Positions 24,187 through 33,575 are shown, counted from the first letter of the stretch. The stretch: DNA of 64,000 bases from Candidatus Eiseniibacteriota bacterium (GCA_016712505.1 JADJQY010000001.1:310001-374000), one strand, 5' to 3'. Notes: generated by a model not told the origin, from the letters alone. Translations and numbers: made by a program.

Positions 24187-24519
24187 TCAGCTCTTGCCTG
24201 GGTCCCGTCCCATCTCCCGGCGGTAGGCCTCACGCCCCTCCGCAACGGCCTCCTTCAACGCCGATGCGTGGCTGCGCGCGGCTTCCTCGACTTCATGCAG
24301 CTTCGACTTGGCGACATCGACCGCCGCCCGCGCCCGCTCGGTGGCGGCGTGCGAGGTCTCGTCGACCCAGCCCTCGCCCTTCCGGTAGAGCGTTCCCACG
24401 CCGGTGCGGATCTTCTTCCGAGTTTCCGAGCCCTTGTCCGGTGCCAGCAACAGCGCGACGGAAGCGCCCGCGACTGCGCCGAGCAGGAATGCTACCAGGG
24501 TGTCGCTTTGACGACTCAT
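24187..24519 (-). CDS. YtxH-like general stress/membrane-associated protein
   Basis: 110 residues from the ATG at 24519 (AAGGAG 6 bases upstream; the frame extends to 24630 without support). The N-terminal TLVAFLLGAVAGASVALLLA is the YtxH transmembrane motif, followed by PDKGSETRKKIRTG and a long amphipathic helix with many Ala, Glu and Lys. YtxH proteins are small, abundant and stress-linked. It lies next to a DUF948 gene, a common partner. Confidence 0.88.
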   Translation of the reverse strand: MSRQSDTLVAFLLGAVAGASVALLLAPDKGSETRKKIRTGVGTLYRKGEGWVDETSHAATERARAAVDVAKSKLHEVEEAARSHASALKEAVAEGREAYRREMGRDPGKS

Positions 24520-24583
24520 GCTCGACTCCTTCTGTTGGCGGAAGGCGACCGTGGCCGCTCCGCCGGTGATGATTTTCGCGCGC

Positions 24584-25030
24584 TCAGGAGGCGCGCACTT
24601 CCGGGTCATCCTCCTTGCCGCCGCTACCATACGAGTTTCCCTCGTCCTTGGTTCCGCTTCGAAAGGAAGAGAGCGCGGCGACCCCCGTGCGCACGCCGGA
24701 GATCATGGCGCTCACGAACTGCAGTGGCTTGAATAGCCCCCCCAGATTGGACGCGAGGGGCGAAACCACCGACGAAACGGAGCTCGTCACCTGCTCGACA
24801 TCCGCAACCACGCGATCGAGCCTCTCGGTGACACTCGCGAGCTGGTTCAGCTCCTTCTCGGCGCTGGCCAACACCGATTCGACACGGGGGGACAACTCGT
24901 TGATGGTCCTCAAGGTCGCTTCCGCGGCGGTGGCCACCTGGGTAAGGCGCTGGACGAGCTGGATCAGAAAGATCACCAGCACCACCACGGCCACGGTAAT
25001 CACGGCGAGAAGAACGACATTCCAGTTCAC
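24584..25030 (-). CDS. DUF948 membrane-anchored coiled-coil protein
   Basis: 148 residues. The N-terminal transmembrane helix VVLLAVITVAVVVLVIFLIQ is followed by a heptad-like coiled stretch (about 25-95: TINELSPRVESVLASAEKEL, LDRVVADVEQVTSSVSSVV). A flexible Gly/Ser/Lys tail closes the protein. This is the DUF948 arrangement, usually encoded beside YtxH and in envelope-stress loci. It lies 64 bases upstream of the YtxH gene and probably forms an operon with it. Confidence 0.87.
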   Translation of the reverse strand: MNWNVVLLAVITVAVVVLVIFLIQLVQRLTQVATAAEATLRTINELSPRVESVLASAEKELNQLASVTERLDRVVADVEQVTSSVSSVVSPLASNLGGLFKPLQFVSAMISGVRTGVAALSSFRSGTKDEGNSYGSGGKEDDPEVRAS

Positions 25031-25077
25031 GGTTTCCCCTTCATTGCGTCACGCCGACGCGGCGTTGGCTGGCCGGT

Positions 25078-25860
25078 TCAGCCCCGTGCCGCAGCTAGCC
25101 GTTCGGCGGCAAAGGCCCAATTCACCACGGACCAGAATCCGTCGACGTAGTCGGCGCGGCGGTTCTGGTACCGAAGATAGTACGCGTGCTCCCAGACGTC
25201 GCAAACCAGAAGCGGAACGGATCCCTGAAGCCCCATCTGCTGGTGGCTCTCCGCCGCGAGCACCAGGAGGCGATCTCCCATCGGTTCGTACGCCAGGATC
25301 CCCCAGGCGCTAGCCTCGGCTGCCTTGGTGGCAGCGGCGAACTGCTTTCTGAAGGCATCGACCGTTCCGAAGCTCGACTCGAGCATCGCCTGGAGCAGGC
25401 CGGTCGGTTCTCCTCCCCCCTTGGGGCTCATGGAGTTCCAGTACAGGGTGTGCAGAATATGACCGCTACCGTGGAAGGCGACCGCGCGGGAGAGATCCTT
25501 GACCGCAGAGAAGTTTGCTTCCTGGCGGGCCTGGGCCAGACTCGCCAGCGCCTTGTTGAGTCCTTCGACGTACGCCGCGTGGTGTTTGTCGTGGTGGAAC
25601 TCCAGGATCTCCGTGCTGAGGTACGAATCCAGGTCTCCTGTGCCGTACGGGAGCGGCGGGAGCAGGTACTGCTTCGGGGCTGGGGTTGCCGCCGCCGACG
25701 TGGCAGAACTCTGGGCGCTGGCGGGGGATCCGAGCCCGGAGAACAGAAAGGGAGCTCCGACGGCCGCGAGACCGATCGTTCGAAGCACCTCTCTCCGGGT
25801 GGGCGGATCTTCGCCTCGTTCGTTCGCGTTCCGACCGGGGCCGCGGGGCAGGTCGAGCAT
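25078..25860 (-). CDS. Tat-exported Fe/Mn superoxide dismutase
   Basis: 260 residues from the ATG at 25860 (AAGGAGGA 6 bases before). A twin-arginine signal is seen ([20 protein letters not shown], about 20-40) ending near ASAQ. The SOD domain has metal ligands His in [12 protein letters not shown], His in [13 protein letters not shown], and Asp/His in [16 protein letters not shown]. It removes superoxide outside the cytoplasm; most Fe/Mn SODs are cytosolic, so Tat export indicates folding with metal before translocation. Fe versus Mn cannot be decided by eye. It sits 81 bases downstream of a GT39-like gene. Confidence 0.92.
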   Translation of the reverse strand: MLDLPRGPGRNANERGEDPPTRREVLRTIGLAAVGAPFLFSGLGSPASAQSSATSAAATPAPKQYLLPPLPYGTGDLDSYLSTEILEFHHDKHHAAYVEGLNKALASLAQARQEANFSAVKDLSRAVAFHGSGHILHTLYWNSMSPKGGGEPTGLLQAMLESSFGTVDAFRKQFAAATKAAEASAWGILAYEPMGDRLLVLAAESHQQMGLQGSVPLLVCDVWEHAYYLRYQNRRADYVDGFWSVVNWAFAAERLAAARG

Positions 25861-25941
25861 CCTGGTTCCTCCTTGAGCTTGGATCGTGGCTGCGATCGTA
25901 CCGCCCGGCGGGTCGGGCGGCAACCGGCCCCGGGCGATCGC

Positions 25942-27558
25942 CTAGATCAGGTGCCGCGCCAGGCGGAGGGCCGCCTCCTTCGGGATCTTGAGACCCCGGG
26001 CGACGCTCACTTCCAGGCCTTGCTCGGCCGGGAGGGCATACTTCGCCTCCGTCGTGCCGATCACCGTAACCGACTCGAAGATCTTGAGATGATCTTCTCT
26101 CGAACCCCCGATGAGGATCAGGGTTTCCCAGTCGTCGTCGGCTGCGCCCCAGAGGGCATAGCTGTTGTGGCCGCAGAGTGCCCGAGGAAGTCCGAGCCGT
26201 GGCCCAAAATGGTCGATTGCCGCGGCCTGCCCATAGTTCTGGGCGAAGACGCGACAGCCGGCCTGCTCCTCCGGCGGTATCGTCGCGTAGGCACGGGCGA
26301 CCAGCGCTGTGAGCTCCTCCCAGCCGAACATGTCGGCGTAGTCCTGCGGCAGCGGGCCAATCTCCTGCCGCTCCTCCGTGCGCGGCGAGAGTCCGAGCGC
26401 CGTCTGATAGCGAACAAAGGTGTCGACGGGGAGCAGCGGGAGGGCAAGTGGCACGAGAATGACGCCCACGAAGACGAGCGGTCCGACGAGCAGGGGGCGG
26501 ATCCAGCGACGCCGATCGCTCCATCGTTCCCAGGCGACACCGCCCAGCGCGAGGAGCGGAGGGTACGCGGCGGCCAGGTAGTACGACCGGCTGCTTGCGC
26601 TCAGTACGAGCAGGGCGGCCACGGAGAGGTAGAGCCAGGCGAAGATGCGCCCCCGGCGCCCCCAGGGGGAAGTGAAGGCGAACACCAGCGCTCCGAGCCA
26701 GAGGGGGAGACTCGCGGGGTTCATTCCAAGAATCTGGTCGAGGAGGAAGCGGGCCGGCGAACCCGCGAGCATCTTCTGCTGGGTGGCGTTGCGGATGAAC
26801 TCAATCGTGGGCCACTCGTGCGCGATCTGCCAGAACAGGTGTGGCAAGAAGATGAGTAGCCCGGTGACGAGGGCGATCCAGGGTTCGGGGCGCCGGAGCC
26901 AGCGGCGGGAATCGGTGAGCGCGAGGCCGACGAAGATGCCGCCGATGACCCATGCGCCGCTGAGTTTGTTCAGCAGGGTGGCGCCGAAAACCAGCCCAAG
27001 AACCAACCAGGAATTCAGATCCCGTCGATCGATGGCGCGCAAGGCGGCAATCGCACACACGGTCCAGAGCACGAGTTCGAACGCGTTCATCGAGTAGAAC
27101 CGGGTCAGGGCAAGAAAGACCGGAGAAGCCACGACTGCCGCGGCGGCGAGCAACTGGGCAAACCGGCCCCCGCCGAGGTCCCGCGTGAGGCGTCCAACCA
27201 AGAAGACCAGCCCCGCTCCGGCCAGAGCGGGCAACGACCGGAGGGCGAACAGGGAGTCCCCGAACACCGAGCGCCAAACGGATAGGAGGAAAATCGATAG
27301 GGGGGGGTGATCGACGTATCCAACCTCAAGATGGTCGGCACAGGCCAGGTAGTAGAGCTCGTCGCGGAAGTAGCCGTAGTGCGGGGCAGCGAAAAGGTGG
27401 AGCAGCAGGGAGATGAGCGCCAGAACGGTCAGCCAGCCGACCGCGATTCCTCCGGAGGTGGCGGAGAGGAACGTCTGCCCGGCGTGGATGGTGTCGTAGA
27501 CCAGGCCACTGTGCCGTGTCGGAGGCGACCCGTGCGGAGACTGGGTGAAGGTGGGCAC
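25942..27558 (-). CDS. GT39/ArnT-like membrane glycosyltransferase
   Basis: 538 residues with 10-12 hydrophobic helices. The N-terminal loop motif YFRDELYYLACADHLEVGYV followed by DHPPL is the hallmark of the PMT_2/ArnT-type dolichyl/undecaprenyl-phosphate-sugar transferases (catalytic D-E). Further pieces are MNAFELVLW and LNKLSGAW. The C-terminal 150 residues form a soluble periplasmic domain (CRVFAQNYGQAAAIDHFG). It transfers a lipid-linked sugar to lipid A, protein or glycan on the outer face. Preceded by an SDR gene 30 bases upstream in the same direction. Confidence 0.87.
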   Translation of the reverse strand: MPTFTQSPHGSPPTRHSGLVYDTIHAGQTFLSATSGGIAVGWLTVLALISLLLHLFAAPHYGYFRDELYYLACADHLEVGYVDHPPLSIFLLSVWRSVFGDSLFALRSLPALAGAGLVFLVGRLTRDLGGGRFAQLLAAAAVVASPVFLALTRFYSMNAFELVLWTVCAIAALRAIDRRDLNSWLVLGLVFGATLLNKLSGAWVIGGIFVGLALTDSRRWLRRPEPWIALVTGLLIFLPHLFWQIAHEWPTIEFIRNATQQKMLAGSPARFLLDQILGMNPASLPLWLGALVFAFTSPWGRRGRIFAWLYLSVAALLVLSASSRSYYLAAAYPPLLALGGVAWERWSDRRRWIRPLLVGPLVFVGVILVPLALPLLPVDTFVRYQTALGLSPRTEERQEIGPLPQDYADMFGWEELTALVARAYATIPPEEQAGCRVFAQNYGQAAAIDHFGPRLGLPRALCGHNSYALWGAADDDWETLILIGGSREDHLKIFESVTVIGTTEAKYALPAEQGLEVSVARGLKIPKEAALRLARHLI

Positions 27559-27588
27559 TACGAACCCTCCGTCCTTCGTTCGCTGGAT

Positions 27589-28359
27589 CTACCGCCGATG
27601 AACCACCGTGGCAGAGGACTGGTCGGTTGGGAACAGAATGATCTCTGCCACATTGACATGGGCCGGCCGGGAGGCGCACCAAACGATCGCCTCGGCGACG
27701 TCGTCGGCCGAGAGGGGCGTGAGTCCACGGTATACGCCTGCTGCCCGCTCCGTGTTTCCGTGAAAGCGCACCACCGAGAACTCCGTCTCTACCATCCCGG
27801 GGTCGACGGTCGATACCCGCACCCCGGTGCCGTTCAGGTCGATCCGCATCCCTCTGGTCAAGGCATCCACGGCGTGCTTGGAAGCGCAGTAGACGTTTCC
27901 GTTCGGATAGACCTCGTGACCCGCGATGGAACCGACGTTGACGACATGTCCCCTGCCGCGGGACACCATCCCTGGCACCACGGAGCGGGTTACGTAGAGC
28001 AGCCCCTTCACGTTGGTGTCGATCATTTCCTCCCAGTCCGCGTGGCTTCCCTCATGCAGCTTGTCCAGGCCGCGGGAGAGGCCGGCGTTGTTCACCAGGA
28101 GGTCGATTGCCTGCCAAGCGGCGGGGAGAGTGCCGAGCTTCGCCTCGACCTCCTCTCGGTCCCGAACGTCGAGCGAGAGGGCGAGCACCGTCGTCCCCGG
28201 TACGGACTCAATCTCCGCAGTGAGCGCGGCAAGGCGATCCGACCGTCGCGCGGCAAGGATCAGGCGTGCTCCTTGTGCCGCAAGTGCTCGGGCGGTCGCC
28301 GCGCCGATGCCGCTGCTTGCCCCGGTGACCAGAGCGACACATCCGTCCAGGCGATTCAT
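27589..28359 (-). CDS. short-chain dehydrogenase/reductase
   Basis: 256 residues, classic SDR length. Cofactor motif TGASSGIG (about 13-20); NNAG motif in LLVNNAGL; catalytic Ser in NVGSIAG and YCASK (Y-x-x-x-K). The Arg-rich stretch LAARRSDRL after strand two favours NADP(H). It is close to the YdfG/serine 3-dehydrogenase-like group (substrate not determined). It overlaps the BrkB gene by 4 bases (ATGA), so translation is coupled. Confidence 0.9.
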   Translation of the reverse strand: MNRLDGCVALVTGASSGIGAATARALAAQGARLILAARRSDRLAALTAEIESVPGTTVLALSLDVRDREEVEAKLGTLPAAWQAIDLLVNNAGLSRGLDKLHEGSHADWEEMIDTNVKGLLYVTRSVVPGMVSRGRGHVVNVGSIAGHEVYPNGNVYCASKHAVDALTRGMRIDLNGTGVRVSTVDPGMVETEFSVVRFHGNTERAAGVYRGLTPLSADDVAEAIVWCASRPAHVNVAEIILFPTDQSSATVVHRR

Positions 28360-29774
28360 CTCGGATCCTCTCGTTTCACTCGTCCGGGAAAACGGACGAC
28401 GTTGCTTGGGTTGGAGGTGCGCTCCACCAGCTCAGCCAGGGTCAGGCTGCCTGCCTGCTGCCGCCAGGACAACTCCAATTCCTGGAGCATGTGGTCGATG
28501 ATCGCGATCGACGCCTCCTGGTTCGGCTTTCGGGTCAGTCGGTGCCCGCGTTCGAGCATGCACGATACGACTTCGTGCACCCGGATCAGTTCGGGGCTCT
28601 TGGCCGGAACGAGTCCGCCGTCCCGGTCCCGCTCCGCAATGCGGTGTAGGATCCGTCCCTCGGTCAGCACGTCAGCCACGTGGCTGACCAGCCGTGTGGG
28701 TAGGGCCAATCGGTGCGCGATCTCCAGAGATCCCGGGGGCCGCTCCCCCGCGCGGTGGGCGCGCGTGGCTTCGACGGCCAGAAAGAGCGCCACCCGAATC
28801 CTCTCCCGCTCGCTGGCCCGCCGGGCGAGTTCCTCCTCGCGGATGTCATCCGCGGCATCGTAGGCAAAGGTGAGTTCCGCTCCGAAGAGAACCACCAGCC
28901 AACCAAGGTGGACCCAGGCGACGAAGATGGGGAAGGCCGCCAGGGACCCATACAAGGCGCTGTAGTGCGTGGCGCTCTTGAGATAGATCGCGTAGCCGAT
29001 CTTCGACACCTCGAAGAGGAGCCCCGCCATGAGGCCGGCAGGAAGTGAAGCCTTCAGCCGAACGCGCGCGTTGGGCAGGATGGTGTACAGCAGGGTAAGC
29101 GCGAGTCCGGTCAGGAGCATGGGGGCGATCTTGAACGAGATGCCGATCGGGAGGGTGAGCCCGGGAGCCTGGCGTTCGATCCAGCCCCAGAACGCGGCGG
29201 TCTCGAGGCTCGCGGTCATGGATAGCGAGCTCCCGACCAAAATCGGACCGAGTACGATGAGGGTGATGTAGATCGTGAACCGATGGAGGAGTGGACGACC
29301 GCGACGCACTCCCCACACGTCGTTCATGGCCCCCTCCAGGGAGCCGAGCAGGCCGAGTCCGCCAAAGAGCAGGGCCAGGACGGTGATCCCGCTGAACGCC
29401 CCATCGCGAACGCTCTCGAAGAACCGGTTGAGCCACTCCCTGGCTTGCTCCTGGCTCGCGGGAACGATGTTCGAGAGGACGAACCCCTCGAGTCGAAGCT
29501 CGAGGTCGGACAGTCCGCCGAAGGCACGAATCACCGAAAAGGTGACGACCAGGAGGGGGACCATGGTGATCAGGCTCGTGAACGTCATGGCCGAAGCGCG
29601 GAGACCGAGTCGGCCCCCGAACGCCCCGCGGGCCAGGATCACCATCACGCGCAGTTGGCGGAACAGGAACGCGCGGAGCCAGGGGAGCCCTGCCAGATCG
29701 GTCTCCCAGATGTAGGTGCGGAGAAACACGCGTGCCCGCACGATCAGTCGTCGCGATGCCTGAATCAGACCCAT
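28356..29774 (-). CDS. YihY/BrkB-family membrane protein with C-terminal winged-helix-like region
   Basis: 472 residues. Six hydrophobic segments in about 45-300 match the YihY/BrkB family (once called RNase BN): LRASAMTFTSLITMVPLLVV, FGGLGLLGSLEGAMNDVWGV and SALYGSLAAFPIFVAWVHLG are typical. After about residue 320 an extra cytoplasmic region includes LALPTRLVSHVADVLTEGRI, which looks like a helix-turn-helix of the extended family. The membrane function is unknown. Followed by a translationally coupled SDR. Confidence 0.88.
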   Translation of the reverse strand: MGLIQASRRLIVRARVFLRTYIWETDLAGLPWLRAFLFRQLRVMVILARGAFGGRLGLRASAMTFTSLITMVPLLVVTFSVIRAFGGLSDLELRLEGFVLSNIVPASQEQAREWLNRFFESVRDGAFSGITVLALLFGGLGLLGSLEGAMNDVWGVRRGRPLLHRFTIYITLIVLGPILVGSSLSMTASLETAAFWGWIERQAPGLTLPIGISFKIAPMLLTGLALTLLYTILPNARVRLKASLPAGLMAGLLFEVSKIGYAIYLKSATHYSALYGSLAAFPIFVAWVHLGWLVVLFGAELTFAYDAADDIREEELARRASERERIRVALFLAVEATRAHRAGERPPGSLEIAHRLALPTRLVSHVADVLTEGRILHRIAERDRDGGLVPAKSPELIRVHEVVSCMLERGHRLTRKPNQEASIAIIDHMLQELELSWRQQAGSLTLAELVERTSNPSNVVRFPGRVKREDPR

Positions 29775-29835
29775 GGCGGGCGAGTCTACCCGCCCGGCGA
29801 CCCTGAGGAAAGGCCGGCGCGGAACCGCTGGTCCG

Positions 29836-31449
29836 TCAGAAGATGAAGTCAGTGCTCACAAACGATGACAGCCGTTCGGACACGAGGCGGCTCAGGAGCG
29901 CTTGATTGCCCTCCGTCGCCTTGCCCGCCACCAGCGAGCGGATGGAGAAGACGCGCAGAGCGTCGGAAACCGAGAGCGTGCCTTCGGCTGAGTCCTTCCG
30001 TCCGCCGAACGGGAATGTGTCCGGCCCCCGCTGGCATTGGCTGTTCAGGTTGACCCGGCACACCTGGTTCACCAGGGGATCGATCAGGTCCGCCACTGCG
30101 CGGGGATCGCGACCGAAGATCGAGCATTGCTGGCCGACGGATGAAGCCGCCATCCAGTCGAGCACCTCACCCGGGTCATCGAAGGGCACGATCGGGAGAA
30201 CGGGGCCGAACTGCTCGACGGAACAGATCTCCATGTTGGTACTGGCCGGGTAGAGCACCGCGGGATAGTAGAGGCTCCGCTCGCTGGCTCCACCTCCTCG
30301 GTTGATCACGCGCGCTCCCTGGCTTCCGGCGGCCTCGACCAGAGATCGGAGCCACTCCGGCTTCCCTGGCTCGGCTAATGGCGTGATCCTCACCTCGGGT
30401 TCCCAGGGAAGCCCGAGGGGGAGTGCTTCGACGCGTGCGGCCAATCGGGCGGCGCACTCCTCGGCCACTTGGCGCTGAGCAAAGAGGATCTTGATCGCGG
30501 TGCAGCGTTGACCGTTGTAGGAGAAAGCTCCCGCCGTGCACTCGTCGGCCGCGAGATCGAGGTCCGCGTCGGCCAGCACGATGGCCGCGTTCTTCGCCCC
30601 AAGCCCGAGCACCGAGCGGAGTCGATTCGGCCTCGGATGGGCAGATTTGAGCAACGCACCAACCCGAGCTGACCCGATGAAGGCCAGGATGTCGATCTCC
30701 CCGCCTCGCATCAGCGGACCTATCACCGTCTCTCCATCGCCGGATACGGAGTTCAGGACACCGGGGGGGAAGCACTCCGCGAACGGTTCAAGCAGCAACT
30801 GGTAGATCAGAACACCAAATCGCGGCGGCTTGAAGATCACCGTGTTTCCCATCAATAGAGCTGGGATCAGGAGACCAAAGGTCTCGTTCAGCGGGTAATT
30901 GAACGGTCCCATGCAGAGAGACACGCCAAGCGGGCTTCGGCGGATCATCGCCACGAAGCCGGACTCGACGACGAACCTGGATCCGGCGCGGTCGATCTCC
31001 TTCAGTGCATGGACGGTATCCTCCATGTACCTGATCGTCCGGTCGAACTCAGTTTCGGCATCGAGGCGGGTCTTTGCGATCTCCCACATCAGGAGCCGGA
31101 CAGCCTCCTCCCGTAGCGCGCGCATACGCCGCACGAGGTGCTCCACCGCACGGATGCGCTCGCTCACCGGCAAGGTCGGCCAGAATCCCCGTCCCTGGCT
31201 GTAGGCGCGGGTCGCGGATCGCAGGGCCTCGAGCGCGGCCTCCTGGGTCAGCTTTGGTTCGCGCCCGAGGACAAACCGCTGGCCGTCAATGAAGATCGGG
31301 GACGCCACCTCCGACGCTTCTCCGGCCCAGGTCTGCACCTTTCCCTCGAGGAGGTAGCGAGGGCGGGTGTACTCCTGCTGCGGCAGCAGATCGCGACTGA
31401 GGTGGATCTGGTCAAAGATCGGCTTCGGGCTCGCGACGAGGGTCGACAT
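29836..31449 (-). CDS. GapN-like aldehyde dehydrogenase (lacks usual catalytic Glu)
   Basis: 537 residues from ATG 31449 (GGAGGAGAG just upstream). It has ALDH-superfamily layout: MGPFNYPLNETFG and a GNTVIFKPPR cofactor loop, GSARVG, and catalytic Cys in YNGQRCTAIK. Similarity to non-phosphorylating NADP-dependent glyceraldehyde-3-phosphate dehydrogenases is seen in the N-terminal and Cys regions. The general-base motif normally reads LGLEAKN or LELGG; here it is VLGLGAKNAAIV, with Gly (residue about 284, codon 30598-30600 GGG) in place of Glu. Either one base is wrong or the enzyme is impaired. It is divergent from the arsenic operon. Confidence 0.83.
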   Translation of the reverse strand: MSTLVASPKPIFDQIHLSRDLLPQQEYTRPRYLLEGKVQTWAGEASEVASPIFIDGQRFVLGREPKLTQEAALEALRSATRAYSQGRGFWPTLPVSERIRAVEHLVRRMRALREEAVRLLMWEIAKTRLDAETEFDRTIRYMEDTVHALKEIDRAGSRFVVESGFVAMIRRSPLGVSLCMGPFNYPLNETFGLLIPALLMGNTVIFKPPRFGVLIYQLLLEPFAECFPPGVLNSVSGDGETVIGPLMRGGEIDILAFIGSARVGALLKSAHPRPNRLRSVLGLGAKNAAIVLADADLDLAADECTAGAFSYNGQRCTAIKILFAQRQVAEECAARLAARVEALPLGLPWEPEVRITPLAEPGKPEWLRSLVEAAGSQGARVINRGGGASERSLYYPAVLYPASTNMEICSVEQFGPVLPIVPFDDPGEVLDWMAASSVGQQCSIFGRDPRAVADLIDPLVNQVCRVNLNSQCQRGPDTFPFGGRKDSAEGTLSVSDALRVFSIRSLVAGKATEGNQALLSRLVSERLSSFVSTDFIF

Positions 31450-31537
31450 CTCTCCTCCGTTCCGGTGGTTCAAACTTGGCGCTGCGCGAGGCTAGCACGA
31501 CCGGATCGAGGCTTGCGTCGTTGGGGCGATTCTGCTT

Positions 31538-31567
31538 CACTTCGATATATGGCGAACTATCGAAGTG
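31538..31567. promoter_or_regulatory. ArsR operator palindrome over the arsR start
   Basis: Perfect 10-base arms CACTTCGATA (31538-31547) and TATCGAAGTG (31558-31567) with a 10-base spacer containing the ATG at 31549. A possible -10 GATATA (31544-31549), 17 bases from TTGGGG (31521-31526), lies inside it. Location between gapN-like and arsR genes would let one site control both directions. Confidence 0.7.
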
Positions 31568-31977
31568 ATCAGCTGCCCCTGGTACTCTCGGTGAGTCGAG
31601 CACTGGGGGACGAAACCCGAGTGCGAATCATGCTCGCCCTGGGTACGCGCGAACTTTGCGTTTGCCAGATCGCGGCACTCTTCGAACTGGCGCCCTCGAC
31701 CCTCTCCAAGCACTTGTCGGTGCTGCGCGGGGCGGGCCTGATCGAGGCGCGCAAGGGGGGGCGTTGGATCTACTATCGGCGGGTCACACCGTCAACCGAG
31801 GGCGCGAGTCGCGGCAGCGATCGCGTCATTCCGGAAGCACTGACCTGGCTGGCGAACGCGCTGGCCCAGAATCCGACCGTTCGCTCCGATCGCCTGCGCC
31901 TCCGTGAGGTCCTGAAACTCGACCCCGACGAGCTGTGCCGCCTCCAGAGCGGTCGGGACGGCAAGGTGGCCCCGTGA
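31549..31977 (+). CDS. arsR: ArsR arsenic-responsive repressor
   Basis: 142 residues from ATG 31549. The winged-helix core starts at [17 protein letters not shown]. The metalloid site is the classic [10 protein letters not shown] with paired cysteines (CVC) in the recognition region, as in As(III)-sensing ArsR proteins. [20 protein letters not shown] is the recognition helix. It represses the operon until arsenite binds. The start lies in a palindrome; if the -10 is GATATA, a GTG at 31591 would be an alternative start. The stop overlaps arsC by 4 bases (GTGA). Confidence 0.9.
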   Translation: MANYRSDQLPLVLSVSRALGDETRVRIMLALGTRELCVCQIAALFELAPSTLSKHLSVLRGAGLIEARKGGRWIYYRRVTPSTEGASRGSDRVIPEALTWLANALAQNPTVRSDRLRLREVLKLDPDELCRLQSGRDGKVAP

Positions 31978-32489
31978 GCGGGGAGGCGGTCGGCACAGCT
32001 CCGCCGGTCGGGCGACGCCTGCGAGTCTTGTTTCTCTGCACCGGCAATTCGTGTCGGAGCCAGATGGCGGAAGGATGGTCACGCGCGCTGCGTCCGACGG
32101 ACGTCGAACCGTACTCAGCCGGAATCGAAGCGCACGGACTGAACCCCCGGGCGGTAGTAGTCATGCGTGAGGTGGGGGTCGAGATCGGGGAGCAGCGGTC
32201 GCGGCGTCTGCCGGACCTCCTCTCCGAGCTCGAGCAGGATCCGGCTGCGGGCTGGTGGCCGGATCTCGTGGTCACGGTCTGCGACCACGCGAGCGGGCAT
32301 TGCCCGGCCTTTCCGGGGAAGGTGCGCAGGATCCACCACGGATTCGACGACCCGCCGCGTCTGGCCGAGGGGGCCGGGTCGGAAGAAGAAGCGTTGGAGC
32401 CGTATCGCAGGGTTCGCGATGAGATCCGGGAGTTCGTTCTTTCTCTGCCGACTCCCGACCAGTTCGAACGGGAGGAGTCGGGGTCATGA
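31974..32489 (+). CDS. arsC: arsenate reductase, low-molecular-weight phosphatase type
   Basis: 171 residues from GTG 31974, coupled to arsR. The P-loop [18 protein letters not shown] carries the CX5R catalytic motif. The resolving cysteines of thioredoxin-linked ArsC are plausible in [17 protein letters not shown], and HHGFDDP follows with the conserved Asp-Pro. It reduces As(V) to As(III) for export by Acr3. The C-terminal extension ([17 protein letters not shown]) is normal for this class. It overlaps acr3 by 4 bases. Confidence 0.92.
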   Translation: MSGEAVGTAPPVGRRLRVLFLCTGNSCRSQMAEGWSRALRPTDVEPYSAGIEAHGLNPRAVVVMREVGVEIGEQRSRRLPDLLSELEQDPAAGWWPDLVVTVCDHASGHCPAFPGKVRRIHHGFDDPPRLAEGAGSEEEALEPYRRVRDEIREFVLSLPTPDQFEREESGS

Positions 32490-33550
32490 GCGGTTCGGTC
32501 ACGCAGAAACTCTCGTTCATCGATCGGTACCTGACGGTCTGGATCCTGCTTGCCATGATCGCCGGAGTCGGACTTGGTCATTTTGCTCCACAGCTCGGAG
32601 AGACGCTGACCCGGATGCAGTCGGGAGCAACCAGTATCCCGATTGCCATCGGCCTGATTCTGATGATGTACCCCCCGCTGGCCAAGGTGCGCTACGAATC
32701 GATGGGAGCCGCGCTCGGCAATCTGCGGGTTGTCGCCTTCTCGCTCGTCCAGAACTGGATCGTGGGGCCGGTAGTGATGTTCGTCCTTGCCGCAGTCTTG
32801 CTGCGAGATCTCCCGGACTACGCGACGGGGCTGATCTTGGTGGGCCTGGCTCGCTGCATCGCGATGGTGCTGGTCTGGAACGACCTGGCGCACGGCGATC
32901 GCACCCTGGTTGCCGGCCTGGTGGCTCTCAACGCCGTGTTCCAGGTCCTCTGTTACGGGGTCTACGCCTGGGTGTTTCTCACCTTCTTGCCGCCGCTCTT
33001 CGGCATGGAAGGCGTGACGGTACAGGTTTCCATCGCCGAGATCGCGCGGACGGTCGCGATCTACCTCGGAATCCCACTCCTGGCCGGGCTGCTCAGCCGT
33101 CTGCTTCTCCGTCGCTGGAAGGGAGATGACTGGTACGAAAGGCGATTTCTACCTGCGATCTCCCCGATCACCCTCCTTGCCCTGCTGTTCACGATCATCG
33201 TGATGTTCTCGCTCAAGGGCGACCTGATCGTGAAGCTCCCCGGCCACGTACTGCGCATCGCGCTTCCGCTGGCTCTCTACTTTGCTGCCATGTTCTTCAT
33301 CACCTTCGCCGTTGCGCGGTCGCGAGCGATACGGGCCGGCTACGCCGAGACCGCCACGGTCTCCCTGACTGCGGCCAGCAACGACTTCGAGCTGGCGATC
33401 GCCGTGGCCATCGCCGTATTCGGTATCGACTCCGGGGTGGCCTTTGCCGCGGTGATCGGCCCCTTGGTGGAGGTTCCGGTGCTGGTCCTCCTGGTTCAAG
33501 CGTCGTTGCGGCTGGAACGGGGCTGGAGACAGGTCCGGTCGGAAGTGTGA
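32486..33550 (+). CDS. acr3: Acr3-family arsenite efflux permease
   Basis: 354 residues with about ten helices. The family's essential Cys is in [19 protein letters not shown] (helix 4) and the helix-9 Glu in [26 protein letters not shown] sequence ([20 protein letters not shown]) and the N-terminal [16 protein letters not shown] are also typical. It exports As(III) by proton exchange. It is the last gene of arsR-arsC-acr3, all joined by 4-base overlaps. An inverted repeat follows the stop. Confidence 0.93.
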   Translation: MSGSVTQKLSFIDRYLTVWILLAMIAGVGLGHFAPQLGETLTRMQSGATSIPIAIGLILMMYPPLAKVRYESMGAALGNLRVVAFSLVQNWIVGPVVMFVLAAVLLRDLPDYATGLILVGLARCIAMVLVWNDLAHGDRTLVAGLVALNAVFQVLCYGVYAWVFLTFLPPLFGMEGVTVQVSIAEIARTVAIYLGIPLLAGLLSRLLLRRWKGDDWYERRFLPAISPITLLALLFTIIVMFSLKGDLIVKLPGHVLRIALPLALYFAAMFFITFAVARSRAIRAGYAETATVSLTAASNDFELAIAVAIAVFGIDSGVAFAAVIGPLVEVPVLVLLVQASLRLERGWRQVRSEV

Positions 33551-33575
33551 GTTTCCGGCCTGGGTTTCCTCACAC
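33545..33575 (+). terminator. possible terminator of the ars operon
   Basis: GTGTGAG (33545-33551, containing the TGA stop) pairs perfectly with CTCACAC (33569-33575), with a 17-base loop. The following GATCTTAACT is only mildly T-rich. Confidence 0.4.

Noticed and set aside
25186..28863. Plus-strand frames of about 520-560 codons opposite SOD, GT39 and SDR genes
   Set aside because: Antisense shadows without recognisable domains.
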